Shown here one piece after another: positions 11,701 to 22,041 of a DNA stretch of 64,000 bases. The translations under genes were made by a program, and so were the position numbers. Under the pieces are notes generated by a model. The model was not told the origin of the DNA. It worked only from the letters and a program-made list of their open reading frames with translations, and did no database searches. The DNA comes from Paramecium octaurelia (taxonomy: Eukaryota; Ciliophora; Oligohymenophorea; Peniculida; Parameciidae): the NCBI GenBank assembly GCA_905182995.1, contig CAJJDP010000006.1:315163-379162 (forward strand), written 5' to 3'. How positions within the stretch are numbered: the first letter of the stretch is position 1; each line of letters starts with the position of its first letter.

Positions 11701-12430
11701 ATGGATACTACTGCAGTTCATAATTAAGCTCAGGCAGAGATATTCGAATAAAAATTGATTACAATATAAGGTACATCCTCGCTACCTACTGAACATGTGT
11801 ATAGAGTGAGGAAACAATTACATCCACAGATTACTGCCAATTAATTCCATTTGAATAAAACCTAAAATTCTTCCCTTAACTGTGTCAATCTCTTTTGCTA
11901 ATTTTGTAATAAAAGCACTTCTATGTCAACAGGCAGATATTGTGGATGCTCCAATCGACAATTTCATTAAAGCTGTTTATTAAATCACATAAATCAAGGG
12001 TTTAGATAAGGAAATGGTATTATGTAATGCTCATATTGTAATCTCTATTATCCTACTGAAGTGGAATCTAAGTAGTTATCATTATAATTTAATTAGATTG
12101 TCCTTGCTAAATTTGACAAAAACTGAGCGAGTGAAGTATTGTGTCACGTTATTGATTATTTTTATAATAATCATAATCGAAATTTTGATCACCATGTTCT
12201 AAAATTTAAATACGATTCTATATGTTATATTGGCAGTATTATGGACATGTGAATTGTTAATTTTAATACTTTTAATAAGAAGGATATTCATACAAGCAAA
12301 TTTCATCAAATTTTCCTTCAAAGAATATAGGTTTGGTGATGAGATAATATAATTTATTTATGCTTAAAATTCATTTAAAATAATTCAAGCTCTTAAGTTT
12401 GGTAAAGCTAAATAATTATATTTGAATTGA
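11701..12430 (+). CDS. RING-CH (MARCH-like) membrane E3 ubiquitin ligase
   Basis: 234 residues after removing a 25-nt intron (12072-12096). Residues ~60-120 carry a RING-variant finger: 'CQFCNKSTSM', 'RYCGCSNRQFHQSCLLNHI', 'CSYCNLYYP', that is C-x2-C, C-x-C, H-x2-C and C-x2-C, the C4HC3 order that separates RING-CH from classic RING. Two membrane spans follow: 'CVTLLIIFIIIIIEILITMF' and 'ILYVILAVLWTCELLILILL'. This matches MARCH proteins, which ubiquitinate membrane cargo and direct its endocytosis or degradation. The intron brings the finger and the membrane region into one frame. The gene ends at TGA 12428-12430, 37 bp before the next start. Confidence 0.82.
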
Positions 12431-12467
12431 TATTTTATATACTAAATGTTATTATTATAATTAAAAA

Positions 12468-12794
12468 ATGGAAATATTAAATGAATTATTTAAAAAGAAA
12501 CCAAAAAAATAGCAATAAACAAATGAAAGAGAATATACTGATTTGAGCGATATTCAGATGATGATCTAGTACACATAGAGAAGATAAGGATTGGGTTTTG
12601 ATGACATAGACCGAAGAGCCAAATTTTAATAGCCTTTTGTGAAGAAATTAAAAAAGGATTAGATTGTCAAGAAATAAGAAAAGCAAGATGACAATCAAGA
12701 ACAAAAATAAAAGGAAGAAATAGGCAAGAAAGTAGAAAACAAGATTAGCAAGAACACAATAAAAATAAAAAAGAAATAATTTGTAATAATCTGA
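12468..12794 (+). CDS. Small highly charged unknown protein
   Basis: An intronless frame of 108 residues from ATG 12468 to TGA 12792-12794. It is extremely rich in Lys, Gln and Glu, with a central 'GLGFDDIDRRAKFQQPFVKK' followed by a predicted helix of alternating charges and a Lys-rich end. I do not recognise a family. Its position between two clear genes on the same strand, with short gaps on both sides (37 and 77 bp), and the TGA-free frame support a real gene, possibly a nuclear or nucleolar protein by composition only. Confidence 0.6.
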
Positions 12795-12871
12795 ATATAA
12801 TTTTTGCGGGTGTATTTAATTTATGATAAATTTTACATAAAAAGTAAAAAATTTTTAATTTGTGATTTTTT

Positions 12872-15800
12872 ATGGCTGAATTTTCAAACTTAACACAAGA
12901 GTAATTGTATTAGATGCTTACATTCGTCCTCTCCGGCGATAATGAAAAGATTAAAGAGGCCACACATGTTTTAAAAGTATACACTAAGTCTGTCAATTGC
13001 ATAGGACCATTGGCATTAGTAATATCTCAAAATGAGAATGTATGAGTTATAGTTTAATAGAATAGCAATAATTTAGACACTTGGCAGGTGTATTATTAAA
13101 AAGAAACATGGCTGCCAATTATGATAAATTGGATGCTACAGCATAAACTCAATTAAAGCAATTGTTATTGGAGAGGTTTTTCGCAGAACCAATCAATCCA
13201 ATCAGAACAAGTATTGGATCATTGATAGGAACTATTGCAATTTAAACATTAGGAGACAATAAATGGCCAGAACTATTTTAAGTTCTATAGAATTAAACAG
13301 CAAAGAACTAAGACATAGTCACTAGATAAAGAGGATTGATGTTATTAGCTTTGATATTTGATTACTCTGGAGATAGTTTGAAACCATTCTACTCTGTTTT
13401 TTATCCATTCTTCATTGAAAATCTCCAAGATGGTGACAAATAAATCAGAGTTCAAACCGTCAAATGTTTGATTTCCTTGTTCGATAACATTGAACATATG
13501 AACAAATAAGAAGTAATTTAAGTAATCTATTCAATTAGGCTTAATAATATAAGACTTTAGTTGAACCAATTTTAAGATTCGTAGATTAATGTATAAAAGA
13601 AGGAGATGAAGATAATGCTTATCATTGCTTTGACGCTTTTGGATATTTAGCTGAAAGCAAATTAACAATCTTAGATACTCATTTGGGTATGATTGTGGAA
13701 TATGCTGCTAGTTAAAATGTATTATTACATAATTTATCAATTAGCTTTTGTTGAATCCAAAATGCAGCAGTAAATTTAAGGAATGTGTATTGGATTTGAT
13801 TGATAATGTTGTAGAATACCACAAGAAGGTATTGAATAAGAACCCAACATTATTGAAATAACTTATCGAATGTTTATCCCTAGTCGTTGCCTAACCATAC
13901 ACAGAGGAAGAATTGACTCAAGATGAGGATCCACTTTAAGATGTAACCTTATGGCTCTTGGAAAGCTTGGTGATTGGATTGGGTAAGAAAAAGACTTTGT
14001 TCGGTTTATTTTTGGAAACAATTATAAAATTAATAGATTCAGGAGATGTAAACTAAATGAATGCAGGATTTTTGATATTTGGAGCAATTACAGAGGGACT
14101 CTAAGATCAAATTAGAAGATAATTACAAAATCCAATTATGAATGTCATTATCCCTAAAGGATTGAAAGATGAAAGAACAGCTGTAAGAGGAGCAGCAATT
14201 AAATGCTTATCCTACTTCAGTGAATGGTTATGCCCAGAGATCTTGACTTATGACTAGGTTGTAATTCCAGAAATGATTAATTGTCTAAAATCATAAGATC
14301 ACAAGATTTATGAAAAAGCATTATTGACAATTGACATCTTTGCTGAGAATATGGAATCAGATAAGATAATTCCTTACATGTAAACTCTCTTGCCTAGTTT
14401 GGTGCAATTGTTCTTACAATAAACAACTACATTCATTGCCAGAAGACATTGTTTGTCTTCAATCGGAAGCATTATAGTTTCATCTAAAGAGGCTTTTGCA
14501 ACATATTTGAAGGATGTCAGTGAATTACTATTACAAGTATTGAAAGAAAAGGATACTCCTGAAGTTATGAGTATCAAATCGGAGGCAATCCAAGTATTCG
14601 GAACTATTGCTGAATCATTCAAATCCAATTTAGAAGTGTAAAGTCAATTGATAACTCCATTGGCTCCATAAATTTACGAATTATTAACTAAACACGAAGA
14701 TTTTGAAATTAGAGAAGCTTGCTTAGCCTTCTTTTATAATATGGCTGCAGCTTAAGGGGAGTAGTTTGCTCCCATATTCACTTAAATCATCAGTTACACT
14801 ATGAAGTTGGCAGAATCCAAAGAAGGAATCTCTTATGACAAAGAAAAGAAAGAATTCTCTTTAGACACTGATTCTGAAGATGACAATCAACAAGGACCTA
14901 TGAGAGTCAAAGTAACCTAAATGGATGAGAAAGCAGCTGCTATCCATGCCTTAGGTTAATTTGCACTTTCTGTTCCATAATAGTTTGGACAATATTTCAA
15001 ACCCACTTTTGATATCTTAGATGAAACTGTTGATTTCTTCTATGATAACATCAGAATATAAACTCTTCAATGTTACAGAGATTTAATTGAAGGATACGCC
15101 TTATTCAGACATAATGGTGTCTTACCAAAAGTGTAATTAGGATTACCAGCCATTGAAAATTTAGATGCTGAATTCTTAACATTCTTGTAAACAGATGTCA
15201 TGTAAAAATTGATCAGAGTTATTGCTGAAGATGAATCCTATGAATGTGCTGCTCTTGCTATAGATGTTATTGATCATCTAACCAAAAAATTAGGTCCTTA
15301 ATTTGTCTACAAAAATCTAGATGATTTAGCCAAAGTTATTACCTTAGTATTGATCAAGAAAATCAAGTGTTTAGGGGCTGATCTTGACTCAGAAGGTGAA
15401 GAAGAAGAAAATGATTCTGACATGAATCTTAATGTCCTAGAAAATCTCACTGACTTAATTCCTACATTGGCTAAAAATCTGAAAAATGGATTTGTCCTTT
15501 TCTTCAGAGAGATTTACCCTTATCTGATAGGAAATCTCAATAAAAATAAAGAAATTGATGACATCATTTGCACAGTTGGATGTCTTGCCCAAATCTTTGA
15601 ATATGAACCAAGTCTTATTTTAGAATGCCAACAAATTGCTATTCCATTCTTATTAAATACTGTTCCTACCATTGGAGATTAAGAATTAAATAGAAATGCT
15701 GCTTATGCTTTGGCTACATATTGTGAATTTGGACCATAAAATGATGTTGCTTCAGCCCTCCCTCAGATTATCTAAACACTTACTAATATATATACAAGTG

Positions 15801-16233
15801 CTACTACTTACAGAGAAGCTGCAGAAAATGCCACTGCAGCTGTTTGCAGAATTCTTATTAGATTCCCATAAGCCTTACCATTAGAAACCACACTTGACCA
15901 CATCTTGGCTCAATTGCCATTCAAAGGAGATGTCGAAGAAAATTTCACCGGATTAAGATTCTTAGTCCACTTAGGAAATACACTTCCTGATCTTATAACA
16001 CCAAGAATGGAATAAGTGATCAAATTGTTATTAGATTCACTTATCTAAAAGGAACACTATAAGGTATTATATCTCTCTAATATTAATAGCTTAAAGAAGA
16101 ATAATTAAACTTTGTTGTGACTACCGTAAAGGGTTTGATTCAAAATCAGCAATATAAAACTGTAATTGAAAACATTGTTTTGAATGTTTAAGATTAAACA
16201 CAAAAAAATAGAGTGATTGCACTTCTATAATGA
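12872..16233 (+). CDS. Importin-beta family karyopherin (importin-4/5, Kap123-like)
   Basis: After removing four introns (13040-13065, 26 nt; one of 32 nt near 13525; one of 26 nt near 13718; 16064-16089, 26 nt) the protein is 1,083 residues, the usual size. It consists of tandem HEAT repeats. Diagnostic stretches are N-terminal 'RHLAGVLLKRNMAANY', 'AEPINPIRTSIGSLIGTIA', 'FDYSGDSLKPFYSVFYPFF', 'DERTAVRGAAIKCLSYFSEW' and an acidic loop, 'EGEEEENDSD', near residue 790. Family members carry ribosomal proteins, histones and other cargoes into the nucleus and bind RanGTP at the N-terminus. It ends 61 bp from the convergent RAD17-like gene. Confidence 0.9.
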
Positions 16234-16294
16234 GGAAGATGCGTGAAATTCCTAAATGTATGTTAATAATCAATTAAATAAATCATTATACAAC

Positions 16295-17750
16295 TCAATT
16301 AATTCTCTAATTTCTATTTCTAGAAATCAGATCTCCTTAATTCCTTCTAACTTTGATATTTTTTGGATTTAATTATTTATTTGAGAATTTCTATTGATCT
16401 TATTAATCCTCTTCAAACCAATGTTAATCATATTGATCATCCTCAACTGAAACTTATGACATGAAGCTATTTTTGGAATTGAGCAAAGAAACACGTTTTC
16501 CATATAAAACACTTAATACAAGTTCTTTTTAATAACCTTTGAAAGGCTTTAAATGTTTCATTTCATTTTGTTTCAAAAGTCTCTCTTATCTAAATTAATA
16601 ATCTTATGGACCATTTAATGTGAGCATCATGGATTTAGCTGGTTTAACGTGTTTATTAGTTTACATGTAACCCAAAGTAACAATAATACTAACTAATTAT
16701 TAATTATTTAAGGTGTCTCCTTAATACTAAAGATAATATGCATATTAACTCTATCGAATCTGCACAATCCTTTTTCAATTACATCAGCCTCACTCTGAAT
16801 CTCATAAAACTATTTCATTTCTTTCAAGTCGTGCAAGAATTTCAAAGAATTGATAAACAAAAACCTACATTTAAACATTAGGCTTCATACCCTCTATATG
16901 TCTATTAGGTCACCTGTATTGTTTCCAACAACTAAAAAGGATCGAAATAATATTTGGGTTCAGGTTTAGATATCATTTCTTCATATGTTAATTGCTTTGG
17001 TGTATTATAATAATCCAATCTTTTGTTATATAGTACTCTACCCACGGTGTTAAAAAATGTTAATTAAGAATCTTTGCTTTAGGTCTCTTCTCTGTAATTT
17101 ATTGAGTATATGTATGCTTAATTGTATGCATTTCTAATATCTCCATTTGATAATTCTGCTATCTTAGTCAATATTTCATATTTACTTGATGCAACACATT
17201 TGAATTGACTCTTGGAAAACAAGTGTGCAAATACTTTTCGATCTTGTTGTTAGTTGGACTTTTCAGCAAAACTACATTGCAATATATTTTAATAAATTCT
17301 TAACATAACATTTTCGTCAGTTCATAATCTTTTAATACTGTTGTATTTACAATTATTACTAATGGTTTATTGCATTTTGTATATGTATATTATTATTACA
17401 ATTGTCTTAATGAATTCAAATTACCAATCCCACTAATTTCTTTTAAAATTATAACTAACACCATTATAAATACCAATACCTCTTTAATCATCAATTTTTG
17501 ACAGTTAATCTTACATAGAATACATTAGAGGATGCACATCATTTAACATCCAGATATCTCTGAATGCTGAATCTACCTCCAAAATTTTATACTTGAATTC
17601 TGCTAAAATTGCCTTGGCCAAATGCAACCTTTACATACAACATCTAAATTACTTTCCTATTCCAGATATCCCTTTTATTATTGTTATTGGTTTTATTTGG
17701 AAGTTGCTCAAACCATCTTTTATTTCTTTTATCTTCTTATCATTATGCAT
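16295..17750 (-). CDS. RAD17-like checkpoint clamp-loader subunit with degenerate ATPase motifs
   Basis: The protein starts 'MHNDKKIKEIKDGL', matching the point where RAD17/RFC ATPases begin, and continues to a P-loop-like 'PITIIKGISGIGKLHLAKAI', a Walker-B-position strand 'MVLVIILKEISG', 'NKPLVIIVNTT', the sensor-2 region 'AELSNGDIRNAYNQAYIY', and the RAD17-typical 'FFNTVGRVLYNKRLDYY'. RAD17 with RFC2-5 loads the 9-1-1 clamp at DNA damage. The P-loop has GKL instead of GK[S/T], and the Walker B acidic pair is not evident, so ATP hydrolysis is doubtful. Introns of 24 nt (splitting the P-loop Lys codon) and 23 nt are clear; at least one more frame change in the middle is unresolved. The tail is Gln/Asp-rich. 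Confidence 0.68.
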
Positions 17751-17783
17751 CAATAATTTACTAAAAATAATAAAATAAATAAC

Positions 17784-18097
17784 ATGGGTTAATCATGTTG
17801 TCATAATACTACAACCCCAGATTCAGATGCTAAAATTAATAATAATCTTCCAGAACAGTATTCAACTAGAGAGCAATCAGATACCTTGGCAGGCAATTCC
17901 AATTAATATCAGACAAGAATCAATGAATTAGAAAACAATGTTTAAATTTCGTTAGAAGCAATGAATAAATTAAATTCAACTATTTAAAATGTATTTTTTA
18001 GTTTTAACAATAGCTGTTAGTCTAAGTTGAAGAATTAAATAAATAATTAGATCAGAAATAGAAATTAGAATAAATTGAAATTAAGGAGGAAGAATGA
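17784..18097 (+). CDS. Small coiled-coil protein with N-terminal myristoylation/palmitoylation signal
   Basis: 96 residues after removal of a 23-nt intron (17991-18013, GTATTT...AATAG). It begins MGQSCC: Gly2 with Ser at position 4 fits the N-myristoylation consensus, and the two adjacent Cys are typical palmitoylation sites, so membrane anchoring is likely. Residues ~55-96 form a heptad-like helix ('RINELENNVQISLEAMNKL', 'VQVEELNKQLDQKQKLEQI') ending in a Glu run. No domain is recognised. The start lies 33 bp from the divergent RAD17-like start. The intron removal is needed to keep the coiled coil in frame. Confidence 0.62.
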
Positions 18098-18112
18098 ATT
18101 GAATTAGATTAA

Positions 18113-18519
18113 TTATTCAAACTTAAACTTATTATTTATTTTTTTTATACTAGCTATAATTGCTTTTAAACTATGCTCATTAAAATTGGTTAAGTATTCT
18201 ACAGAGTATTGATAGCTTTGAACGCGTAAATTGAAATTATTAATTAGATCTACTATTTTGTTTTCAGGAATTTGGTTAACATTTCTATTCTTCAAAAAGG
18301 GTGAATTGACTTTATTTAATTTATAAGGTCCACTTGTTTTCTTGTAAATTTTTCATTAAATTAGTTGATTTTTTGCTTACATCTTTGGAACCTAACAAAT
18401 CAAATAGAAATAAAACATTTTGATAAAAGAGTAGTTTGGATTTGTTTCAAATGATTTTGGAAAATCTTGTATGTTGTTTATGTAACAAATTAAATTATTT
18501 ATAGCTTGTCATCTTATTA
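18113..18519 (-). pseudogene. Unresolved minus-strand coding-like fragment
   Basis: On the minus strand a stretch reads like ciliate protein: 'VLFLFDLLGSKD', then after a plausible 40-nt intron 'KTSGPYKLNKVNSPFL' and 'NQIPENKIVDLINNFNLRV', continuing to about 18113. I could not find an acceptable start, because an in-frame TGA sits just upstream of the first piece, nor a clear stop: the frame continues open into the antisense of the acylated coiled-coil gene. It may be a degraded gene, or the 3' part of something whose exons I failed to join. No family is recognised. Confidence 0.3.
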
Positions 18520-18751
18520 TCATCGTTGCTATAAGGATTTGTAATTTAGTTATATGTAATTAAAACTACTATCTTATAGGATTTCCTAATTTTATAATTA
18601 TTTATTTCTATTTTATAGTCTATGCTTTTTGATTTCATACATAGGAAAGTCGTGTATTCGAAGAAAATCCAATACGTCGAAGGAAGACTTGAAATCAGAG
18701 AGTTGATGAATTAAGTTTTTATATGTTAAGTTATTATAGTAATATATGTTA

Positions 18752-19673
18752 TCAATTTGATGTTCTTTCAGAGTCTAAGTTGCTTATCTCAACTCTCTTG
18801 TACATGCTTAATAGAGCCTTTGTTTTGATAGGTTATTTTTCTATGAGTTTATTTTCTTTTTGCAATTATTCACTTTTATAATTTTTAGTTTAATCAGAGT
18901 TTTTGGTGGAAAATGTATTTACAAATAGCTTTTTCATTAGCTATTATCTATAGATTTATCTTTCTTCTGAGGTCGAAGTCCTATTCAACTGATCAATTTT
19001 TTTTAGAGGAGATTTTAATAAATTTTAGGAAAGTTAATTCATTAATTCATGGGGATTAGAAAGCTTCTTCTTGCTAAGTTTTACCCATGAATTTGAATAA
19101 CCTAATATAAATGAATTAGAATTCTTAAAATCTCTAGTTTCCTTAAGGTCTGGGTGTTAATTTTAACTATTTGCTTCTAGATTCTTACTATATTGTATTA
19201 GTTATTTTTTAAAACCTGGATTTGGATTAACTGCTAATCTCTTCTCTTTAACAAAATAAAAGGTTCTTTCATATGGCCACCTATAAGTTTTCATTAGATA
19301 AGCTATAATGCATGCACTTGATCTAGAAATTCCTGCTGCGCAATGTACTAAAACAGAACCCGAGTTTAACCCAGTCTATATTTCTTTGCTAATTTCATCG
19401 AAATATTCTATTATTTGTGCTTTTATTGTATCTTCAACTTTATAGATCTGACTTGATAATAAGTTTTACTTTGTGAGAGATATTTAGAGAGTTTTCGAAA
19501 CTTACAATAATATTATTGGCCACTGTTATGACTGTTTGGATTTTATTTTCTTTTAATTATTTAATATTTTAGGCCGCCTTTAGATTGCCTAACCAAAGAG
19601 CCCCTTATGTTGAAGTTTTATCCAAAATTAAATCCATCTCGTTAACATTTACTAGAAGCTATTATTTTTTCAT
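18752..19673 (-). CDS. Dual-specificity protein phosphatase
   Basis: 294 residues after removing one 37-nt intron near residue 65. The N-terminus has the typical DSP entry 'GALWLGNLKAAQN' and 'IQTVITVANN'. The catalytic loop 'VLVHCAAGISRSSACIIAYL' (HC-x5-R, with Cys nucleophile and Arg) is complete, followed by 'VNPNPGFKKQL'. Such enzymes remove phosphate from Ser/Thr and Tyr, often on MAP kinases. The C-terminal ~120 residues are Lys/Asn/Ser-rich without a known domain. The stop used is TGA 18752-18754. An alternative is a 19-nt GTTGAG...CTTAG intron just before the stop, which would read on in another frame ('LTYKNLIHQLSDFKSSFDVL') to a TGA at 18520-18522. Confidence 0.88.
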
Positions 19674-20178
19674 TTCCTTAACTTATGTATAATGAATAAA
19701 AATATTAATTGAATATAAAATAATTCAGAATTCTGATGATAAACTCAGTTATTATTATCTTTTATTCTAAAATCCACATTCTTAGTAAATATATGAAATA
19801 AAGTATATTTATTTATTTAGTAGTAGACTCTTTCTAATAAATTATTTTTTATTATATTGTAACAATTGTTTGTATATTTAACAACTAAATATACTTATCA
19901 CTTTTGTATAATCTGTAATATTTTTAAATAATTAACTGAGGAGAAAACTAAGATGAAATCTGAACATTTCAAGTAATTAATATTTAATTATGCAAAAAAT
20001 GTGTTACACAGGGTTTATAAATTTGAAAGAATTAAATTGCAATTAAAAAGTATTATATTCCATCAGGGAAATAATGAAATAGATAAGATAAAAAAATAAC
20101 ACTTATATCGTTTTTAACTGGTATTGAAACTAAAAAACGTTGAAAAGTATTATATCAAATTATTAATATAAACAATTT
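19674..20178. other. Intergenic stretch, no supported gene
   Basis: About 500 bp of very AT-rich DNA upstream of the phosphatase start and downstream of the Myb gene, both on the minus strand. Frames are long here simply because TGA is rare in such sequence; none shows domain similarity. Confidence 0.5.
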
Positions 20179-21945
20179 TCACTGATCTATAATTTTATTT
20201 AATTCTTACTGGTTCTATTTCTCTTAGACTCTCTTGTTTTTCCATCTAGAAACCAAATCTTATCCTTATAAGAATTCTAATTTATTATTCTAAGTAGATA
20301 AAAATATATATTTACAAACTATTCTTATTTTTATTATTCATTCTGTATTTCAATCTCATATTATTATTGAAGCTATTATTATTATTGCATCCATATATGT
20401 GGTGATAAAATTGGGCTTTTATAAGGAGATTAGGATATGAATTGTGAATTATATAAATAAAGAGGGGTATACACAATTGGTGTTTATTAAATCTATTATT
20501 AGAATGGAGATAACTATTAGAATGGATATTAATGTTATTTGAGTCCAAATCCCAGTCTGTTAATTTGACAAGGTGTTTATTAAAATATATCATTGCATGT
20601 GTCATTTGTATATGGTCTAAATCCATTATATTAAGGTATGGAGTCTTTGAGGGAAGTTTATCCCATATAGGAAGGGGATTGAATTGAACCTTTGGATTAG
20701 GATTAAATTTATTATTAGGATTTGCATTCAAATTCTTAATTCATTAAGGATCCTTAAGAATGAGAACTTGAAATTCCTTTTCTATTCTCTTAACTTTGTG
20801 TATCACAATTTCCATATGTTGATAAGCAAAATTATTGATTGAGTGATTGAATTTGAGATTGTAATTTTTCATCAGTTTCTTATTTTACTTACAAATTCTC
20901 AATAACCTTGACTTTTTTCTTTTTAATTTAAATTTACTATTCCTATTATTCTCCATTTCTAATTTAGAGCATTTTCTTTGATTTTTATTTGATATAATTG
21001 TTTGATTGGGATTCTTCATAATTTACATTGTTTTCTTTTTTTGTTTATTTTGGTAGGAAGTTGTCTTAGTTACTTTCCCCACCAACTTATTTAGCTAAAT
21101 ATTATTTAATGGCTGCTAATTCTTCAATGTCATCATCATCTTCCTCCTTATAAATTTTATGAATAAGACTCTTAAATCTAAATTAAGTAGCAGAGTTATT
21201 GATACCTATTTTTCACTTAATTTTCGGTTCTCCCCTACAATAAGGTAGAAATCATTGACCATCTCTTGCCATTAGTAACGACTAATTACAATAATTAATT
21301 ATCCTCCTAATCAGTCCAACTAGATCTAATTAAAGTCTTAAAAGTGAAGTTTACTTGTTTAATTTAGGATTTAAATAATTCATCCATCTTTCTCTGACTT
21401 ATTTAGGTGTTCTAACATATTATCCATTGTTATGATTGTAAAGCTCTAAAGCAATTTATGTCCAAATATGTTTTTCCTCCTATTATCTAAATGAAGAAAT
21501 TTAAGCTGATAAAAACATACATCATCAATGATCTTATTATATCATCCTCTTCTGTTTCCCAATTCAAACTTTTTGCCATTGGGTTTATTAATGTAATCCA
21601 CCTTTATTTCAGAGTGACTTCGTCAAAACTAAAGATTTCTGATAATTCCATCCATTCTTCTGAATTGGGATTGATAGTTTTTTTATTTTTAACTTAGAAG
21701 TATTTAACAATAACCCAGATAAATAACATCTTGCATTGCTTATCCCATTTTCTTTTCAATCCTTTATTGTCTTCTGATAAGAGTCTTATTAATATTATGA
21801 TTTACTTTTAAGCAATCTGATCAAAATGCTTGCTATTTGGATTAATAAAGTTTTCCTTGATTTTGAATTGATTCCTATAATAAAAAGGAATCTCCATCTA
21901 TTTGATTTAGCCAAGGCTACTCATGAACTCTTGAAAATTAACCAT
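20179..21945 (-). CDS. Myb/SANT-repeat DNA-binding protein with Gln-rich C-terminus
   Basis: 549 residues after removing four introns (34, 29, 28 and 26 nt). Residues ~100-310 carry Myb-type repeats: 'LNWETEEDDIIRSLM' ... 'HIWTQIALEL' ... 'RTPKQVRERWMNYLNP', then 'SSWTDQEDNQLLQLVVTNGK', 'RWSMISTLLQGRTENQVKNR'. The regularly spaced Trp residues and the third-helix 'NQVKNRF' pattern are diagnostic; such proteins bind DNA in transcription control. The second half is strongly Gln-rich and probably disordered; its end becomes coherent only after the last intron is removed, giving a charged helix ending '...ELNKIIDQ'. The start ATG is the first in frame, 96 bp after the stop of the LRR gene on the same strand. 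Confidence 0.82.
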
Positions 21946-22041
21946 TAACAATTATTATCACTAAATCTTTAAATTATATTATTTTATTCATCATTGCACC
22001 AGTTAGTTGTAACTCAATTCAGTTAATATAAGTATATAATA

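Noticed and set aside
20312-20731. 139-codon minus-strand frame rich in Asn
   Set aside because: It is another frame of the Gln-rich C-terminus of the Myb gene; CAA/TAA-type repeats read as Asn when shifted. The Myb frame continues through it with conserved upstream repeats.
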